DNA of 64,000 nucleotides from Rhipicephalus microplus (lineage: Eukaryota > Arthropoda > Arachnida > Ixodida > Ixodidae): contig NC_134710.1 in assembly GCF_043290135.1 (NCBI RefSeq), positions 254,869,592 through 254,933,591 on the forward strand. The letters run 5' to 3'. Made by a program: the position numbers and the translations under genes. The stretch's first letter is position 1; each line of letters begins with the position of its first letter. Of this stretch, positions 10,920-22,770 are shown in pieces. A model generated the notes under the pieces. It made no database searches, had not been told where the DNA came from, and saw only the letters and a program-made list of their open reading frames with translations.

Positions 10920-13900
10920 CACGCTTGGCTGTCTGCGAAAATTCTAGATTATTTTAGAATCTTCTGATAAGCTTGAGACACCTACAATACGGATGATGTT
11001 CCACGCCTCGGGCATATATGGCGACGTACCTTCACGCAGATCATATTGCCGACGACCAATGCTCTAATTACCGCTATCTGCGTAAAGCGTGAATTTCTAG
11101 TACTTTGTACTTTTCTAGGCACACGTTCACAAAATAAAAAGTGCCGTCTTGAGCAACCCAAGTACCATATTCTTTGTCGTCGCAACCACGTGGCAATATG
11201 GTGAGATGAGAACGGTGAAATGATTGATACAAAACAGTGAGTTGAGCGTGAGTACACGGCCAAGTTTTATTTAAGATGCGTATACCACAAGATATTTTCT
11301 TCTATAGAACCAATATAATGCATATTTGTTAAATTACTGTGAAGTTGAATGTCAAGAAAGGAAGTACACGAACTAGGAAAGAGACAGTGGAGACGAAAAG
11401 TGATAGGTATCGACGTAAAGTTTGATCGGTCATTCCACGCCAAACGTCCAAGGCGTTTTGGTGACTACCTCAGGTGTATTCGAAAAATGTCGGGCTGATT
11501 TACTCCATGAAAGCAGTCTATTGCGATAATGTTTTGCAGAGAAAAATGTTTTGGTCACCTATATATGTGACTAAAATACCGGATATAGGCTGGGCCCTAT
11601 ATCGAGTCCTAAGATAAAAGCACATTTACTGAGCGAGTCTATATAGGCTCCATTTATTTTGCCGACCTATGGTTCCGAATATTTAAAACCTCCTACTATG
11701 GCGTGCCTTGTTGTCGTATTGACGTTCCGGCTTGTAAAGCCGAAAACTTTATTTTTCAAATGATAAAACTTTTCATATCTCCCCCTCCCCGGAACTCATT
11801 CTAGGTCCTTTGATAAACACCAGTCATATATCTTTAAAAAATGCTTGGATATCAACTATTCATAACTCTCTTTTAAGGATGTGGAAATCGAATGACTGTC
11901 ACTAAATGACCGATGAGGTGAAATATTAATATTAAAAAGCATAGTAAACGTGTCTAAAAAGCTAATTCTACGCTAAAACAATGTAACCTGAACTAATGAT
12001 GTCACCACACCTCTAAAACCTCAAGCAATGTATATTGCATACCTGGAAGGTGCAGTTATTCGAGCGCTTTTTGCAGTGAAATTTGGCTATGGAGTTAATC
12101 CCATTCATGGTGGTGCTATTTTTAAATTTGACGTTTTAATATAAAACGTAACATTAGAAAATTCTTTCCGTGAAACTCGTGTTTTTTTTTTTTTGGCGAT
12201 GTAATTGAGGATTGTATGCATTGTGTTGGCACGAAGTTTAATGTAAGAGATGTGTTTGTATAGAGTACACCATTCGCTGACTGTGGTGAAATAGAAACAG
12301 CTTTTTATGTTAATTCATGCTACAAAACTCATGTGATCTGCTCCCAGAGAACAGAAGAATACATAACGAAGTGCCTTACTAACGAACGGAGGAACTAAAT
12401 ATTTCTCGGTCTTTTAATGTTGTTTCTGTAATACAATCTACAAACGTTTGCATTAAACGAGCATGATGGTACGAAGGCATAGAATTCGGTTCTGCAGCTT
12501 GTTGTGACACATGTGCCACTCCAGGTCACCTTTATTACGTGACGTTGGAATTTACACTGAGCTTGATCTATGATTATGTTATTTCAGATTTTTTTTTTCA
12601 TTCTCATTTAAACACTTTTCCATTCATAGTCATCTTTAAAGCGCATAAGAACTTCCCGTCGTACCTCACCCATCATTGCGTTTTTCCAGTCCACACTGCA
12701 AAAGGCTTGATGGCAAAGTCGTTTTCCACGCTCAAGTTTCTCGTACTCAATCTTTCGCACTCTTCGTGCTCTTCAAGTAATGCAGAAAGACTACCAAACC
12801 CAACGAGCTTTACACCGTGCCTTCGGGACTGGTATGGGGCAAACATGTTGCGAGTGGTGTCCCAGTGTTCTGCCATTGTGCTTCGTTCGCTGTTCCCTGC
12901 GCTCAAGTTGGGTCGACATGGGGCGTCGTTGCAGTGCCATTGGTGTCGTGTTTCCCGTATCTTTTCTTATACACAGTGTTCTGCGAATAAATGCCTCTGA
13001 GTAGCCGCTGGTGCCGAGGTCACGGATTACGTTTTTCCTTCCTTCCGCAGCTGTGGTGACAATCGGTGGTTGGATTATCGGTTGTTTATTTATTTTAGTT
13101 TTCTAGTTTAGCTAGTTTTCTGCATTCTTGCCCAAGAAAGGTGATCTAGGACATTTTTTTCTTGTGGGAATGGCCATAGGTATGTGCGTACGTGGTTGCA
13201 GCTCCACATTTCCAAGTCGTACGACTGGGACTGCCCTGCCAACGACCCCTATTCTCTTTCTGCTCTGGCAGCCATGGCCGTCACGTTCTTCCAAACGTTC
13301 TCCTCCTTCCTACTTCTAAACTATTTTCTCCACTCCCCCCCCCCTCCCTTCAAGCCACTGAGCCCTGCTCTCGCAAGAAAAGATAGCGTCTTTTTTTTCC
13401 CTTTTCTTCAACCACAGATTCATCCATTCGGGGGAAGCTTGCATGCAGTAACTGGTTTGGAAGGCAGGTAAGGTTCGCGGAAGCTCACCTCACCCTGAGC
13501 TACCGAGCACAATACAAAGCTTAGCCCAGAGTCATCAGAAGGCTAGATTACACAGCAAGATGAAAAGAGAAGATATTTTTCCTAATGAAATATTGCGAAA
13601 GCCACTGGGGCAACCCTTTTTTTACCACCATCCCCACTTCTATTCGTACATTGAAGTAATGAGAAAAGTCCAACCAAAACATATTAAAAAAGAACGACGT
13701 TTTGAAGCCAATCTCTCACCCCTAAAGAAGAAGCCGGACCAGCTTCAAAACATCGGTTCTTTTTTTTTCCCGTTAAATATATTTTGGTTGGAGTTCTCAT
13801 TCCTTCAGTTTCTATCCAAAACAGACAGGCTTATGCCGAATGTTCACCTTTGATTCCTGTCGTACATTATATCCTCGCTGCTCCGACAAACCCACTCACA

Positions 13901-14640
13901 CCGAAACATTTAGAGAAGCAATGACAGGTGCGCAACCGTAAACAGCCCCTCTTCCTTCTTGGGCGCTTATAGCTCTGGTGTGCCTGTATGAGCGGGGGGG
14001 GGGGGGGTAGAAAGAGGAGTACTGAAAGAAAAAAATGTTGCATATTGTTTTTTTATTTGTTGCAGCAGGTAGCTAACGACATAGTCATTATTTTCCTTTT
14101 GAGGAAGCAGCATACAATACAACACAATCATGCATACCTAAAAAGACGCAAACACAGGCGCTGTATTGCAACTGATGAGTTATTGTCGAAAGACTCAGCT
14201 GATGTAGGATAACACGTACATGTGCACTAGCCACAGGTCCTTCCAATGAAGACAAGTTTTTCTCGCAGTGTTTTGCAGGAAGACTTGATGAATAATGAGC
14301 CATGAATGCACCTTACCTGATACGAAACTCGGAACAGGTAACAGACTTTTTAAAGAACGCGACTCTGTCAAGTTATAGTTCTCAGATTTTCTGCTGACAA
14401 ACATTTTATATTTCAGCATTCCGCACAATGACCAAATTACAAGCGTGGGCGAATGTATATACCAGCATAGTATCACCAAATTTTAAAATAGCACAGGTAT
14501 TTACAGCAGCCAATTCATATTGTACTTATTGTATTTAGTGCTATCAGCGCGCATGTGCCTGTCGCGGAAATTGTATGTAATGTCAAGTTTCTCTTTAATA
14601 TATTATTATTTAGAGGCAAATAACTTGTTTTTGTATGTTG
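10920..14640. other. Unassigned stretch, old repeats and low-complexity runs
   Basis: No gene recognised. A block at 11618-11690 (GAGCGAGTCTATATAGGCTCC followed by ATTTATTTTGCC.ACCTATG) reappears at about 14935-14985. The 12540-13005 frame has no recognisable domain; an AATAAA near 12987 and GC-skewed flanks leave a decayed LTR possible but unproven. Homopolymer runs include G at about 13994-14007. Confidence 0.4.
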
Positions 14641-14645
14641 AAAGC

Positions 14646-14649
<4 letters not shown>

Positions 14650-14706
<57 letters not shown>
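14650..14706. repeat. (TA)n microsatellite
   Basis: A pure TA dinucleotide run of about 55 bases. Confidence 0.95.
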
Positions 14707-14707
<1 letters not shown>

Positions 14708-14763
14708 CTAGGTTGCTTGGCAATTGCAATTCTTTCAGATGTGTTTTTTAATGGTGCTCCTTC

Positions 14764-15010
14764 AACGTTTTAATCAGTCTGAGTATGAGTGGGTATATTT
14801 GAGGAAAATATTAGTGGATTCAGCTGACAAAAACATCGGTGAGTCTGAGTCTGAGTGAGTTTAAATAGAGAGAAATTTCGTTAGTCTCAGTCCGAGTGAG
14901 TCCAAAGAAAATATTTTTATATATGGTTATTGAGTTAGTCTGACTGAGTTCTATTTATTTTGCCAACCTATGCCGAACGTGGGATCTTTCCGTATTTCGC
15001 AGAGTGTAGT
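14764..15010. repeat. Degenerate GAGT(CT)-rich tandem repeat
   Basis: Repeated variants of GTCTGAGTGAGT and GAGTCTGAGT occur in clusters separated by AT-rich linkers (near 14770, 14840, 14885, 14940, 15005). The block at 14945-14985 matches the one at 11640-11680, so this is part of a dispersed family. Confidence 0.5.
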
Positions 15011-16489
15011 CTGAGTGTTTGCGAAATTTTCTATAACCTTGCTTGTTTGAATGGCGAATTTCGTTTTCATATGTTAGGCAAAATTGTTTGTGCCAGGTGT
15101 TAAAAGCTGAACAATATTGCTGCTATTTTTCTGTCATACAAGCATCCAGAAATCTTGCCGAAATGTTCTGTTTGCATTTTTTCCAAGTAGCGGCGCAAGG
15201 GGTGGGCATGGGGGAGCTGGAGCTACCCCCCCCCCCCTCAATTTTCACTCGCCCCCCCCTGCCCCCCCCCAAAAGAGAACATAGTCACTACACAACGGCT
15301 AAGTTCCCTGCCTCCCTGCTCACCCTTAAGGAACTCACTTATCATGAGTGCCCCACCAGTAAGATAATCCTGACACTGACCCTGATTTATTTCTTTGTGT
15401 TGTTGCGCTATCCATAAATACCCGAATAAGAAAATGCTTGCTCTGGGGAGAGTATATTGTGCCTATATTTTTAGGAGACTAAAGTTTTTTTTTTTTGTGT
15501 GAAAAAAAAAATACGGGCTTAAGAAAATCGTAATTTGGGTCCACATTAAGACGAAATTTACCCCACAGGCGTCTCCAAGTGAAAATTAACTTTATACCTC
15601 AATCTAAAGCAAACAAACAGCTTTATGTGGCAAGTGTTATTACTGGGCTATTCCACGCCATCTCACCAAACCTTGGCGCTCGACCATTAGAGATTAGCTT
15701 TAAAAAATTGAGGATCATCAATTTATAGAGCAAGGGATTTTCCCCTGAAATGTTTCTTGACATACATTTTTCAGTACCGTAAGACGCATGCGAATTGTTT
15801 TCGGAAAGCTTGAAGCTTGACTCGTAAAATGTATTGCCAAAAAATCTGTTCAACATTCTCAATAATATTTTCACTAACTCACTCCAATATTAAAATAAAG
15901 AAGAGTTTGTCCAATTGAACAGGGGTGTCCTTTTAACTTGAAATAATTTTTACGAACCCTTTCATGGGTGTTTATTGCTGCCTTAAGGAAGAAAAATATG
16001 GCCCATATTAGAGATGTTTCCCATAGACAGATAATAGTGACATGAAATATATTGTATTAACGAATTGTCAAGTAGTTTTCCTGTAGGCGAAAAATAATTT
16101 TAAACGTACGTAATGCAAAATAGTGTGGACAATTAGCGTCAAATTCTGCTAAACAAAGCCTTTTTTTGTTTTTGCTCATAAGTAGTCGTAAGTTTACATT
16201 GACGTGTACCAGGTAAAATATACTGAACAGTCGATATAGTAGTGATTTTCATTGCGTACTGACTGAAAGTTTTTGTTTACTTTTTGTTTTAGGTGAGAAA
16301 ATTACTCACTAGTTATCTTCGGCTTATCTAAGTTATCTGTGTGCTTGCACGTGTTCATACCTTTTAACAATGGATCCTAGCATGAAATACAAGCTGTGTG
16401 GAAGCGAGGAGCATTTATAGAACATATTAAGCTTTGTTTAGACTAATTGAAGTAATTTATTAGGGAGTATTAGCTTGGGTCCCTATCAA
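15011..16489. other. Unassigned stretch
   Basis: No gene seen. Contains a C-run block at 15220-15270, poly-T/poly-A near 15486-15511, and an ATTCCACGCCA motif near 15650 that also occurs near 11433. Confidence 0.4.
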
Positions 16490-17287
16490 AATGTCAAAAA
16501 TCAAGACGCCAATTTATTAAAAGGTCGAATGTCAAAAAGCCATAGAATCGAAACACCTAAAACAACGAATGCTGGAAAATCAAAATGCTGAAAAGGCGTA
16601 TCGCCGAAAATCCCTTGAACCATGCACGCGAATACCCCTGATTCGGAGGGAAATGGACGAAGATGTGGCGGTGTGTGTTACCAAAAAGGAAAACCAATAC
16701 TTTGTTGCAGTTGTGGTTGTGTTTATGTTGTTGACAAGACGGTGTATTCTAGGCACTATTGGAGATGCGAGAAGTGAAGAGACTGCAACGCCAGAGTGAC
16801 TACCGACCTTCCTGTAGAAGGTACTCGCATGACAATATCAAAGAAAGTGATCTACGACAGCCCTGCAATTTTGGTTTATTGCTACCATGAAGAGGAAGCA
16901 AGCCAGACTTGAAGACATCGTCAAGGGAGCGACAACCCCACTGCTTACAGAGCAACATGTTTGCGATAAGCAAGAAATCGCTCTGATCTGCGATTGGAGG
17001 AGGAAAAATTTACAGTTTGCTATTTTTATGAAGGCTTGAGATAAATGTAACGGGACAACTGGAATTGAGGGTGAACGAGTGTGCTGGCGTAACCTCTAAT
17101 TTAGCTAGATACTTCATCTTTCAGTATAGCTAGGTCGACGCAGACATTTTGATATTTCGGCGTTTGGATAGTTAGGTGTTTTGATTTTTTGACATTTTAC
17201 ACTTTCGGTATCTTTTGATTTTTCGGTGTTCTAAATTTCAGCATTCCAAAAGTTCGTCATTTTAATTTTCGGCATTTCGAGTGCCAC
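16490..17287. mobile_element. Foldback-like element with degenerate short-repeat arms enclosing a FLYWCH remnant
   Basis: The left arm (about 16490-16612) is built of variants of CAAAATGCTGAAAA and TCGAAACACC. The right arm (about 17145-17287) is built of the complementary variants (TTTTGATTTTTCGG, TTTCGGCATTTCGA). The two arms therefore form a long, imperfect inverted repeat composed of short tandem units, as in foldback or long-TIR MULE elements. The interior carries a decayed FLYWCH zinc-finger segment. Exact ends and a target-site duplication could not be fixed. Confidence 0.5.
16700..16860 (+). pseudogene. FLYWCH-type zinc-finger fragment
   Basis: One frame reads CGCVYVVDKTVYSRHYWRCE, then EK, an in-frame TGA at 16775-16777, and RDCNARVTTD. 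The YWxC..C.AR pattern is the core of a FLYWCH domain (the finger of Mod(mdg4)-type proteins, also found in some MULE/Phantom transposases). The stop sits where Trp or another residue is expected, and the distal His-x-His is not visible, so the fragment is dead. Confidence 0.55.
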
Positions 17288-17698
17288 ATTATTATGGCTT
17301 TAGTCAACAATAAATGCGAACCCTACCCAGGTGCATTTAAACCAAGTGCAGCTCTCCGCTTACCGGGAAGTGATACCAACCTGTGCGACAAAAGCAAAGA
17401 ATCCATAAATTAAAAAAAAAAATGTTACATGACAGAGAAGTCACAGTTATGAACTAACTGAATAGTATTTGAGGGACCATATTTAATTAACCAGTTAATC
17501 ATGTGTTGGTTTATAATTGCAACTTATCCGCCGCGAAGCATACCTCTTTTTTTATTTTCGCGGATTCTCTGCATGATCGTTGTGCTGTATCAATTCATAA
17601 ATGTACGGGTGTAATTAACGAGGATCTTGACACGTCGGTATCCTTTCAGAGTGTCACAAGATGTCCACGTGGTGCAGTCTAAAAGTATTCGAATTCCT
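17288..17698. other. Unassigned AT-rich stretch
   Basis: No gene, repeat or regulatory element recognised. Confidence 0.4.
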
Positions 17699-17815
17699 CG
17701 TTTGGTTTGGTTTGGAAAAACTTTATTGACAAGTCCGAAGGCGTGCGCCCTAGCACACGGCGGGCCGCTCCCACGATGGGACAGTAAGGCCTCGTTGACT
17801 AAAGCTAATACTTGC
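17699..17815 (-). mobile_element. LINE 3'-terminal fragment
   Basis: On the minus strand the fragment ends in AATAAAGTTTTTCC followed by CCAAA units (17699-17713 on the plus strand as TTTGG repeats). It is preceded by the characteristic 3' end sequence with GGGAGCGGCCCGCCGTGTG. It is a severely 5'-truncated copy of a tick LINE. Confidence 0.65.
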
Positions 17816-17929
17816 ACGGAAATAACTTGAATAAGTACTTAGAGAGCTGGGTATGCTGTCTAGATGTTTCTCGTATCTGCTGAGCTTGCACTTAATGCTA
17901 GGACGCATAGCTTAAGGTATCAACCAACC

Positions 17930-20555
17930 ACCTTCATTTAAACGCGTTCGAGGACTGGGATCAGTAGAACGCCAATTCAAAATTATTTAACTAAAAACAA
18001 CAAAAAAGCTTTTTTGAAAAAAACTTACAGTCGGTGCACAGGGCAGGCTGCTAGCAAATGCGCTGAGTATATTTCGGTCTGGACACATCAATGTTGAATT
18101 TAGCACCTAATGCGGCACGTCATTGGCTCAACATCTTCCTTCAGAGCACCACAGTCTAGATCGTGATGGTCTATAAGTCCTTTAATTAGCAGAAGTGGTC
18201 TCTTATAATGTGTTTTACTTTTCCAAGTGTGTCAGGCGTATAGTCTTCTATGCAGCCCCCCAGAATAAGGTTAATTCAAGGACTCATTGAAAGAGATACA
18301 AACTAGTTTTCTCTTTGTACCAGCACCAAATAGCACATCGGCACTACTGCCGCGTGCTCCACATAGAACCACTCAAAAATTTTATTCAGAAACGCCATGA
18401 TGAAAAATAACAATGGGCAAAGTGCACGGTTCAACCCAACACTCTCAAGACTAGATGTTTTCGTTACACCGGACGCACAGACAATAGCATAGAGGCCCTT
18501 ACTTGCCATCTTCGCACTCGCCATTATCAAGAGTTGCAACATGCAGCATCTGTGCACCGGGCCCCAGTGCATAAATCGGGTTTTCAGCAAAACTACGTCG
18601 CTTCTTTTAATCAAAATATGCCGGAGGGAAAATGCCTGGTGATCGTATGCTTGGTAGTCTGTAGAAATTCCTGTAACTGCGTTGATACGGCTTATTGTAC
18701 ACCATTCTATAAAAGCGGTAGCGGGGCTTAACACTCATGAACCATGGAAAAGCGCAGACAGAGAACAAGTACTCCCACGAGCAAACTTAGTTTCAAAAAT
18801 GTTGGAGCGATTTTCTTTTTCTCGGAGTATCATTTCTAGAAGTCATGCGCGGCGAATAAATATTTGTAGTACTTTAACCCAAATATATGCCAGTAACAAC
18901 CGCCTCATACCTCGGCTATATAATGAAAATATACTAGAATTACAAGACTTTCGAAAAAAAAAGCTATCGCATACACTGCACGCCTTTTTATAGTAGATGC
19001 ACGTTACGTACGTCAATGCGACCACTACCAATTCTCTCTTGGAACGAAACTGTGCGTGTTTATGTGCGTGTGTCTGAAAGATGTCAAGATCAGCCTCCCT
19101 GGCTGGGCGCCTCTTGGACGCGGGGGACGATTGCAGCTAAGTCTACCCTGATTTGTTCCGGATCAATGCTCTCGAGGTGGGTCAAAAGCGGCGACAACAC
19201 GAAAGTCATACTTCGAATTCTTTAGGGCTGTTGGCTCCCCTCGTCAAAAACTCTTTGGACACGCCTGACTGACTGACAGCCTAGGAAGAGCTGTTTGAAA
19301 TCGAGACTGCTTGATTTGTTCCGCGTGCCACGAGACGCGCTGAACAATTAGCCGAGAGCTTGGGATCCCTCGTCAGGTATGTTTGCCACACTCTGTGGTG
19401 CTTGGAAGTCTTCCATTCTCACAAGCCCTTGCCTGCCTAGCGCTGCAGACCCTATTTTGCGCATGCGATGCAATGTTATTGCACAGAGATGTGTTGTGCG
19501 TATTATTGCACTGTGACCTACGTTATGTTTCTCTCTCGCCGTGTGATGAACTGAACGTGCACCTTCTCTCTTTTTTGGGTTGAAAAAAAGGCAGTGTTTG
19601 ACTTTCTCTCTCTTTCTCCCTCTCTCGATTTTTTAATCCTTATTCTATGCGCCCTGTGCTCCCTGCTGGGCTGCAGAAATTAAGCGCCTTCTTCTAACCA
19701 CAACCCCCCCCCCCCCCCCCATTTGGCGGACAGAGATGAAGACGACAATTTCTTCGGACTGCCCTGAACTGAATAACATGCAGTCTGTCAGTCTACAGTG
19801 ATCTGCAAGGCGGCTTTCCTGTAAGGTTTGTTTTCCAACCAAAAACTCTCGTTCATCTCGTTCACAGACTGCTTTTATTTCTCATTTTGAGCACGCGAGT
19901 ACAACAAAATGTCACCTCTCCAAATTCTAGCGAAGGCATGCGAGCACAACAAGATATCAAAAAAAAAAAAAAAGGAATGGCAAAAACGAAATGAGTGAGA
20001 AAAGCAGCCTGTGAACGAGAGTTCTTGGTTGAAAAACTAACCGTACAGAAAAGCTGCCTATATTTGCAAGCTGTCCATTGTTTTCACCTGCAGAGAATTT
20101 TGGGAAGACCAGGGCGTAAAGCGCGAGCCCCGAGACGCTCTGAACCAGCTCTCAGAAGCTCCCATCAAGCTTCCATGATGCTACCATCAACGTATATATA
20201 ATATTCATATAGATGTAAAACGGCATCATTATCAGTCCAAGATGGCAGCCTATGATCGTGCCCGAAACAGGGCGTATACACAGAAGAAATGAAGTGATAG
20301 CAGTGCAGCACGAATGCAGCGCGTTAGGTGAAGAACTACACAGTATTACATTCATTTTTTGTTAATTCGTCGAATATGTCATTTCATGCAGGGGCCGCCG
20401 AACTTGTGCCGCTGTTCATAGTGGTACTCTCGGTCTCTGAAGCTGGATGAAGATAACTAAGAAGCCTGGTTTTTACTGGCTACACAAAATGTGAAACGAA
20501 GCTATAAATCAAGAAGAAAAAGAAAGACAAATCTGTGAAAAGTCGGTACTAGCGC
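17930..20555. other. Unassigned stretch with low-complexity runs
   Basis: No gene recognised. A 143-codon open frame on the minus strand (18303-18734) has no domain that I can identify and is probably chance. There is a C-run at about 19705-19722 and a poly-A near 19959-19973. Two phrases, CGAGACGCGCTGAAC (19328) and CGAGACGCTCTGAAC (20130), suggest an old duplication. Confidence 0.35.
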
Positions 20556-20649
20556 ATAAATGGCGCACCGATTGCGCCGATGAAAAACGTCAGCGGCGGC
20601 GCGCCGATCAGTTCGCGTCGGCGGCGTGGCGAAAACTCTCGGCGGCGGC

Positions 20650-21278
20650 TGGCATACCGCCGCGGTACACTTTGCCAGGCGGCATTAAGAGTTCTAGCAT
20701 CTGTTCAGATAACTGTAGATAGGCATATCCACTGGTTCCCTGGTCATGAAAGGATCAACGTTCAACCAGGGGTCCCGAACGGCAACGAGCTGGCCCATGA
20801 CCTCGCGCGTGATCTTACGTGCCGCGGGGGGTCGCGGTCCGGCTCACTGGCCGGGGACACCGACACGCACCGGGAGCCACTCCTATCATATCATGAAATT
20901 TGCTCGCACTATAAGTTATTTAGAAAGGAATTCCCCTCACCTCACTCAGCACTAAATAAAGCACAACAATTAACGCTTCGACTGCTGCAAACGCACAGTT
21001 ACCCCAGCCACTATATCTACAGCAAATACCTACCAGATATAAGGCCAGAATGCCCCAAATGCCAAAATTCAAGGTGCGATTTAAATCGCATGCTGTGGCA
21101 GTGTCCCGTGCTAAACGCTAGCTTCGGGTCCCCTGCCACCGAAGACGACTGGTTCAACCACCTCAGGAGCCCCGACAGGGCCCTTCAACACCAGGCCGTC
21201 CAGAAGGCCCAAAAGGTGGCTGGCGAGCTCCGACTCCCAGTCCCCACATGGGCGGAGCCACCGGGCTGGCCCCCGTAA
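20650..21278 (+). pseudogene. LINE ORF2 C-terminus (RNase H end and Cys/His tail)
   Basis: The open frame includes HWFPGHERIN (RNase H C-terminal motif, normally WxPGH), NGNELAHDLARDLTCRG, then LTLRLLQTHSYPSHYIYSK and the tail CPKCQNSRCDLNRMLWQCP. This matches the distal ORF2 of I-clade-like tick LINEs. It is open to the stop at 21276-21278, but the piece is severely 5'-truncated and cannot function. Confidence 0.7.
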
Positions 21279-21325
21279 GGGGTGCCCAGTCCCCTTCAGG
21301 ACCTTCATTAAAGTTAATTATCTCT
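20650..21325 (+). mobile_element. 5'-truncated LINE with 14 bp target-site duplication
   Basis: Flanked by CTCTCGGCGGCGGC at 20636-20649 and 21326-21339, a perfect duplication of host-repeat sequence (the first bases on the right may partly belong to the LINE's TCTC tail). The insert is the end of a LINE ORF2 plus a short 3' UTR that ends TAAAGTTAATTATCTC. Confidence 0.75.
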
Positions 21326-21380
21326 CTCTCGGCGGCGGCGCGCCGACCAGTCGGCGCATACCTCTAGGCACTCCTTTGTT

Positions 21381-22060
21381 CTGGTACACTCTGCTCTCGT
21401 ATTAGAACTCGACTTCTAACTACTCCCTTTGCAAAATTAGGCTAGACCTTATCGGATAAAGATGCTTTAAGCTTCGCTGCCTCGGGCTTGGGATACTGCC
21501 ACGGAGATGCCTTTGATTCCGTGTGTAATTTCATTATTACTACTCAACGAGTACCATATTAATCTGGTATTTAAAATTACACGTGATTTGATTAAGTTAA
21601 AACCCAAGTTTTCAAATTTGTTCCCATCAGGTTAATATACAGCAGTCCGGAATACAGCCCTAAAGCATATTACTTGTAGTTAAATTGAATACTTTACGTA
21701 GTATTGCCCTTTCATTTCTTTAATTTTGGTTTTTAATTTCATAGCTTACCTAAAATAACATTTTAGTCTCAACCTTGCATTCTTGGCGAATCTCCCAAAG
21801 TGGGGACGTGCCAGTTGTATAAGGAATTAAACAAACACAAGCAGGCCTTGTTGGGCATGCCAAGTATGCACGCTGGGTAGCTCTGTCGCGGCTGCATTTC
21901 ATTGGACGTGCGGAGTTTCTCTTTGATTGGACGATTGCGGTTTGTGACCTTATTAGGTAAAGCGCTGGGCTCAGTTGACTCGGCGGATGTGGACACAGAC
22001 GCCATTGCCCACAGTCTGGATCACGGCTGAGACGACCCCTTCTAGACCGCATGCTCAACC
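21381..22060. promoter_or_regulatory. Upstream region of the GTSF1-like locus with two ATTGG boxes
   Basis: Two ATTGG pentamers (inverted CCAAT boxes) lie at 21901-21905 and 21926-21930, about 130-160 bases before the ATG at 22061. The ATG itself has a good context (CAACCATGGCG, with A at -3 and G at +4). No TATA box is evident. No gene is seen in 21381-21890. The promoter role is an inference. Confidence 0.35.
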
Positions 22061-22758
22061 ATGGCGACTTACATTAGTCTGCACGGCGACCTGGTGATCT
22101 GTCCGTACAGCCAGCACCACAAGGTGAAGAGAGGGCGGCTTTCTATCCACATATCGAGGTGCAGACGAGACGGTCGCCGGCTCCGAGTAAAGACATGCCC
22201 GTTCAACCCGCGTTACAACGATGCACCCGCCATACGATTTGCCAGCGCCAGAAGGTGGACAGCCTTTTCATCATGAGCCCGATGAGCAGTGGGCCAACCA
22301 GCCTCTGCTGGCTGTCCAAGCCGAGGTAAGCGGGACTGATTCGAGCTTGTTGGTAAATTGTTAGGGAAAAAAACATCCCAAAAATCAACACAGAGAAACG
22401 GATAGTACACATTCAGTGCTGTGTATGTGTCCTCGTCCCCCTTTCGCTGTTTTTTTTTTTGCCAGCTAACAATGAGATAAAGCGATCTGTATTTGGCCCA
22501 GCATGCAATATTTATCTTTACTCTGATTCGTAGGCCGCGACTGCCGAGCATCATGGCACCTGGGACAAGGCTCCGGTAGGCCATATCCCTCCGACACTGA
22601 GGTCACCCGCCCGACACCATGGTATTTGGGGGGATGCGCGAGCCTCGGCCAACCACCCTTCGGCTGTCGGCTCGGGTCGGCCGTGGCACTTAAGCCACCC
22701 ACCCAAGTCCAGAGTGCCCCGCCAGCAGGGCCCCGAAAGCAGGGGCAAAATAAAATAA
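22061..22758 (+). pseudogene. GTSF1-like CHHC zinc-finger gene, two exons, frameshifted in finger 2
   Basis: Exon 1 (22061-22325) begins MATYISLHGDLVICPYS. The first finger has C14-x5-H20-x9-H30-x3-C34, the exact CHHC spacing of U11-48K/GTSF1 domains. A second finger starts with CPFNPRY (C46), where Tyr replaces the expected His, and its second half is absent. Around 22208-22214 the frame must shift by +1; the new frame (PPYDLPAPEGGQPFHHEPDE) stays open to a donor GAG|GTAAGC. The intron is 22326-22533 (TTCGTAG acceptor). Exon 2 (22534-22758) is in phase and rich in H, P and Trp (TWDKAP, IWGDA, PWHL), recalling the tryptophan-bearing tail by which GTSF1 binds PIWI proteins. An AATAAA follows at 22771. 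GTSF1 proteins assist piRNA-guided silencing. Expected length after repair is about 165 residues, close to GTSF1. It could be a recent pseudogene or contain a sequencing error. Confidence 0.55.
22326..22533 (+). other. Intron of the GTSF1-like locus
   Basis: 208 bases with GTAAGC at the start and a pyrimidine-rich tract plus TAG at the end. It joins two frames in phase 0. A retained intron means that the locus is not a processed retrocopy. Confidence 0.5.
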
Positions 22759-22770
22759 TAATGTTTCTAT

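Larger units (their letters stand above)
20560..21380 (-). repeat. GC-rich interspersed repeat (copy 2), interrupted by a LINE
   Basis: The outer parts (20560-20649 and 21326-21380) carry CGGCGGCGCGCCGA tracts and the block CGCATACCTCTAGGCACTCC, the reverse complement of the block near 7970. The interruption is the LINE fragment at 20650-21325. Confidence 0.5.

Noticed and set aside
12539..13005. 153-codon plus-strand open frame as a gene
   Set aside because: No domain recognised and the reverse strand is equally open; an old LTR or chance is as likely.
18303..18734. 143-codon minus-strand open frame as a gene
   Set aside because: No recognisable domain, biased Cys/Leu/Met composition typical of chance frames, no splice context.
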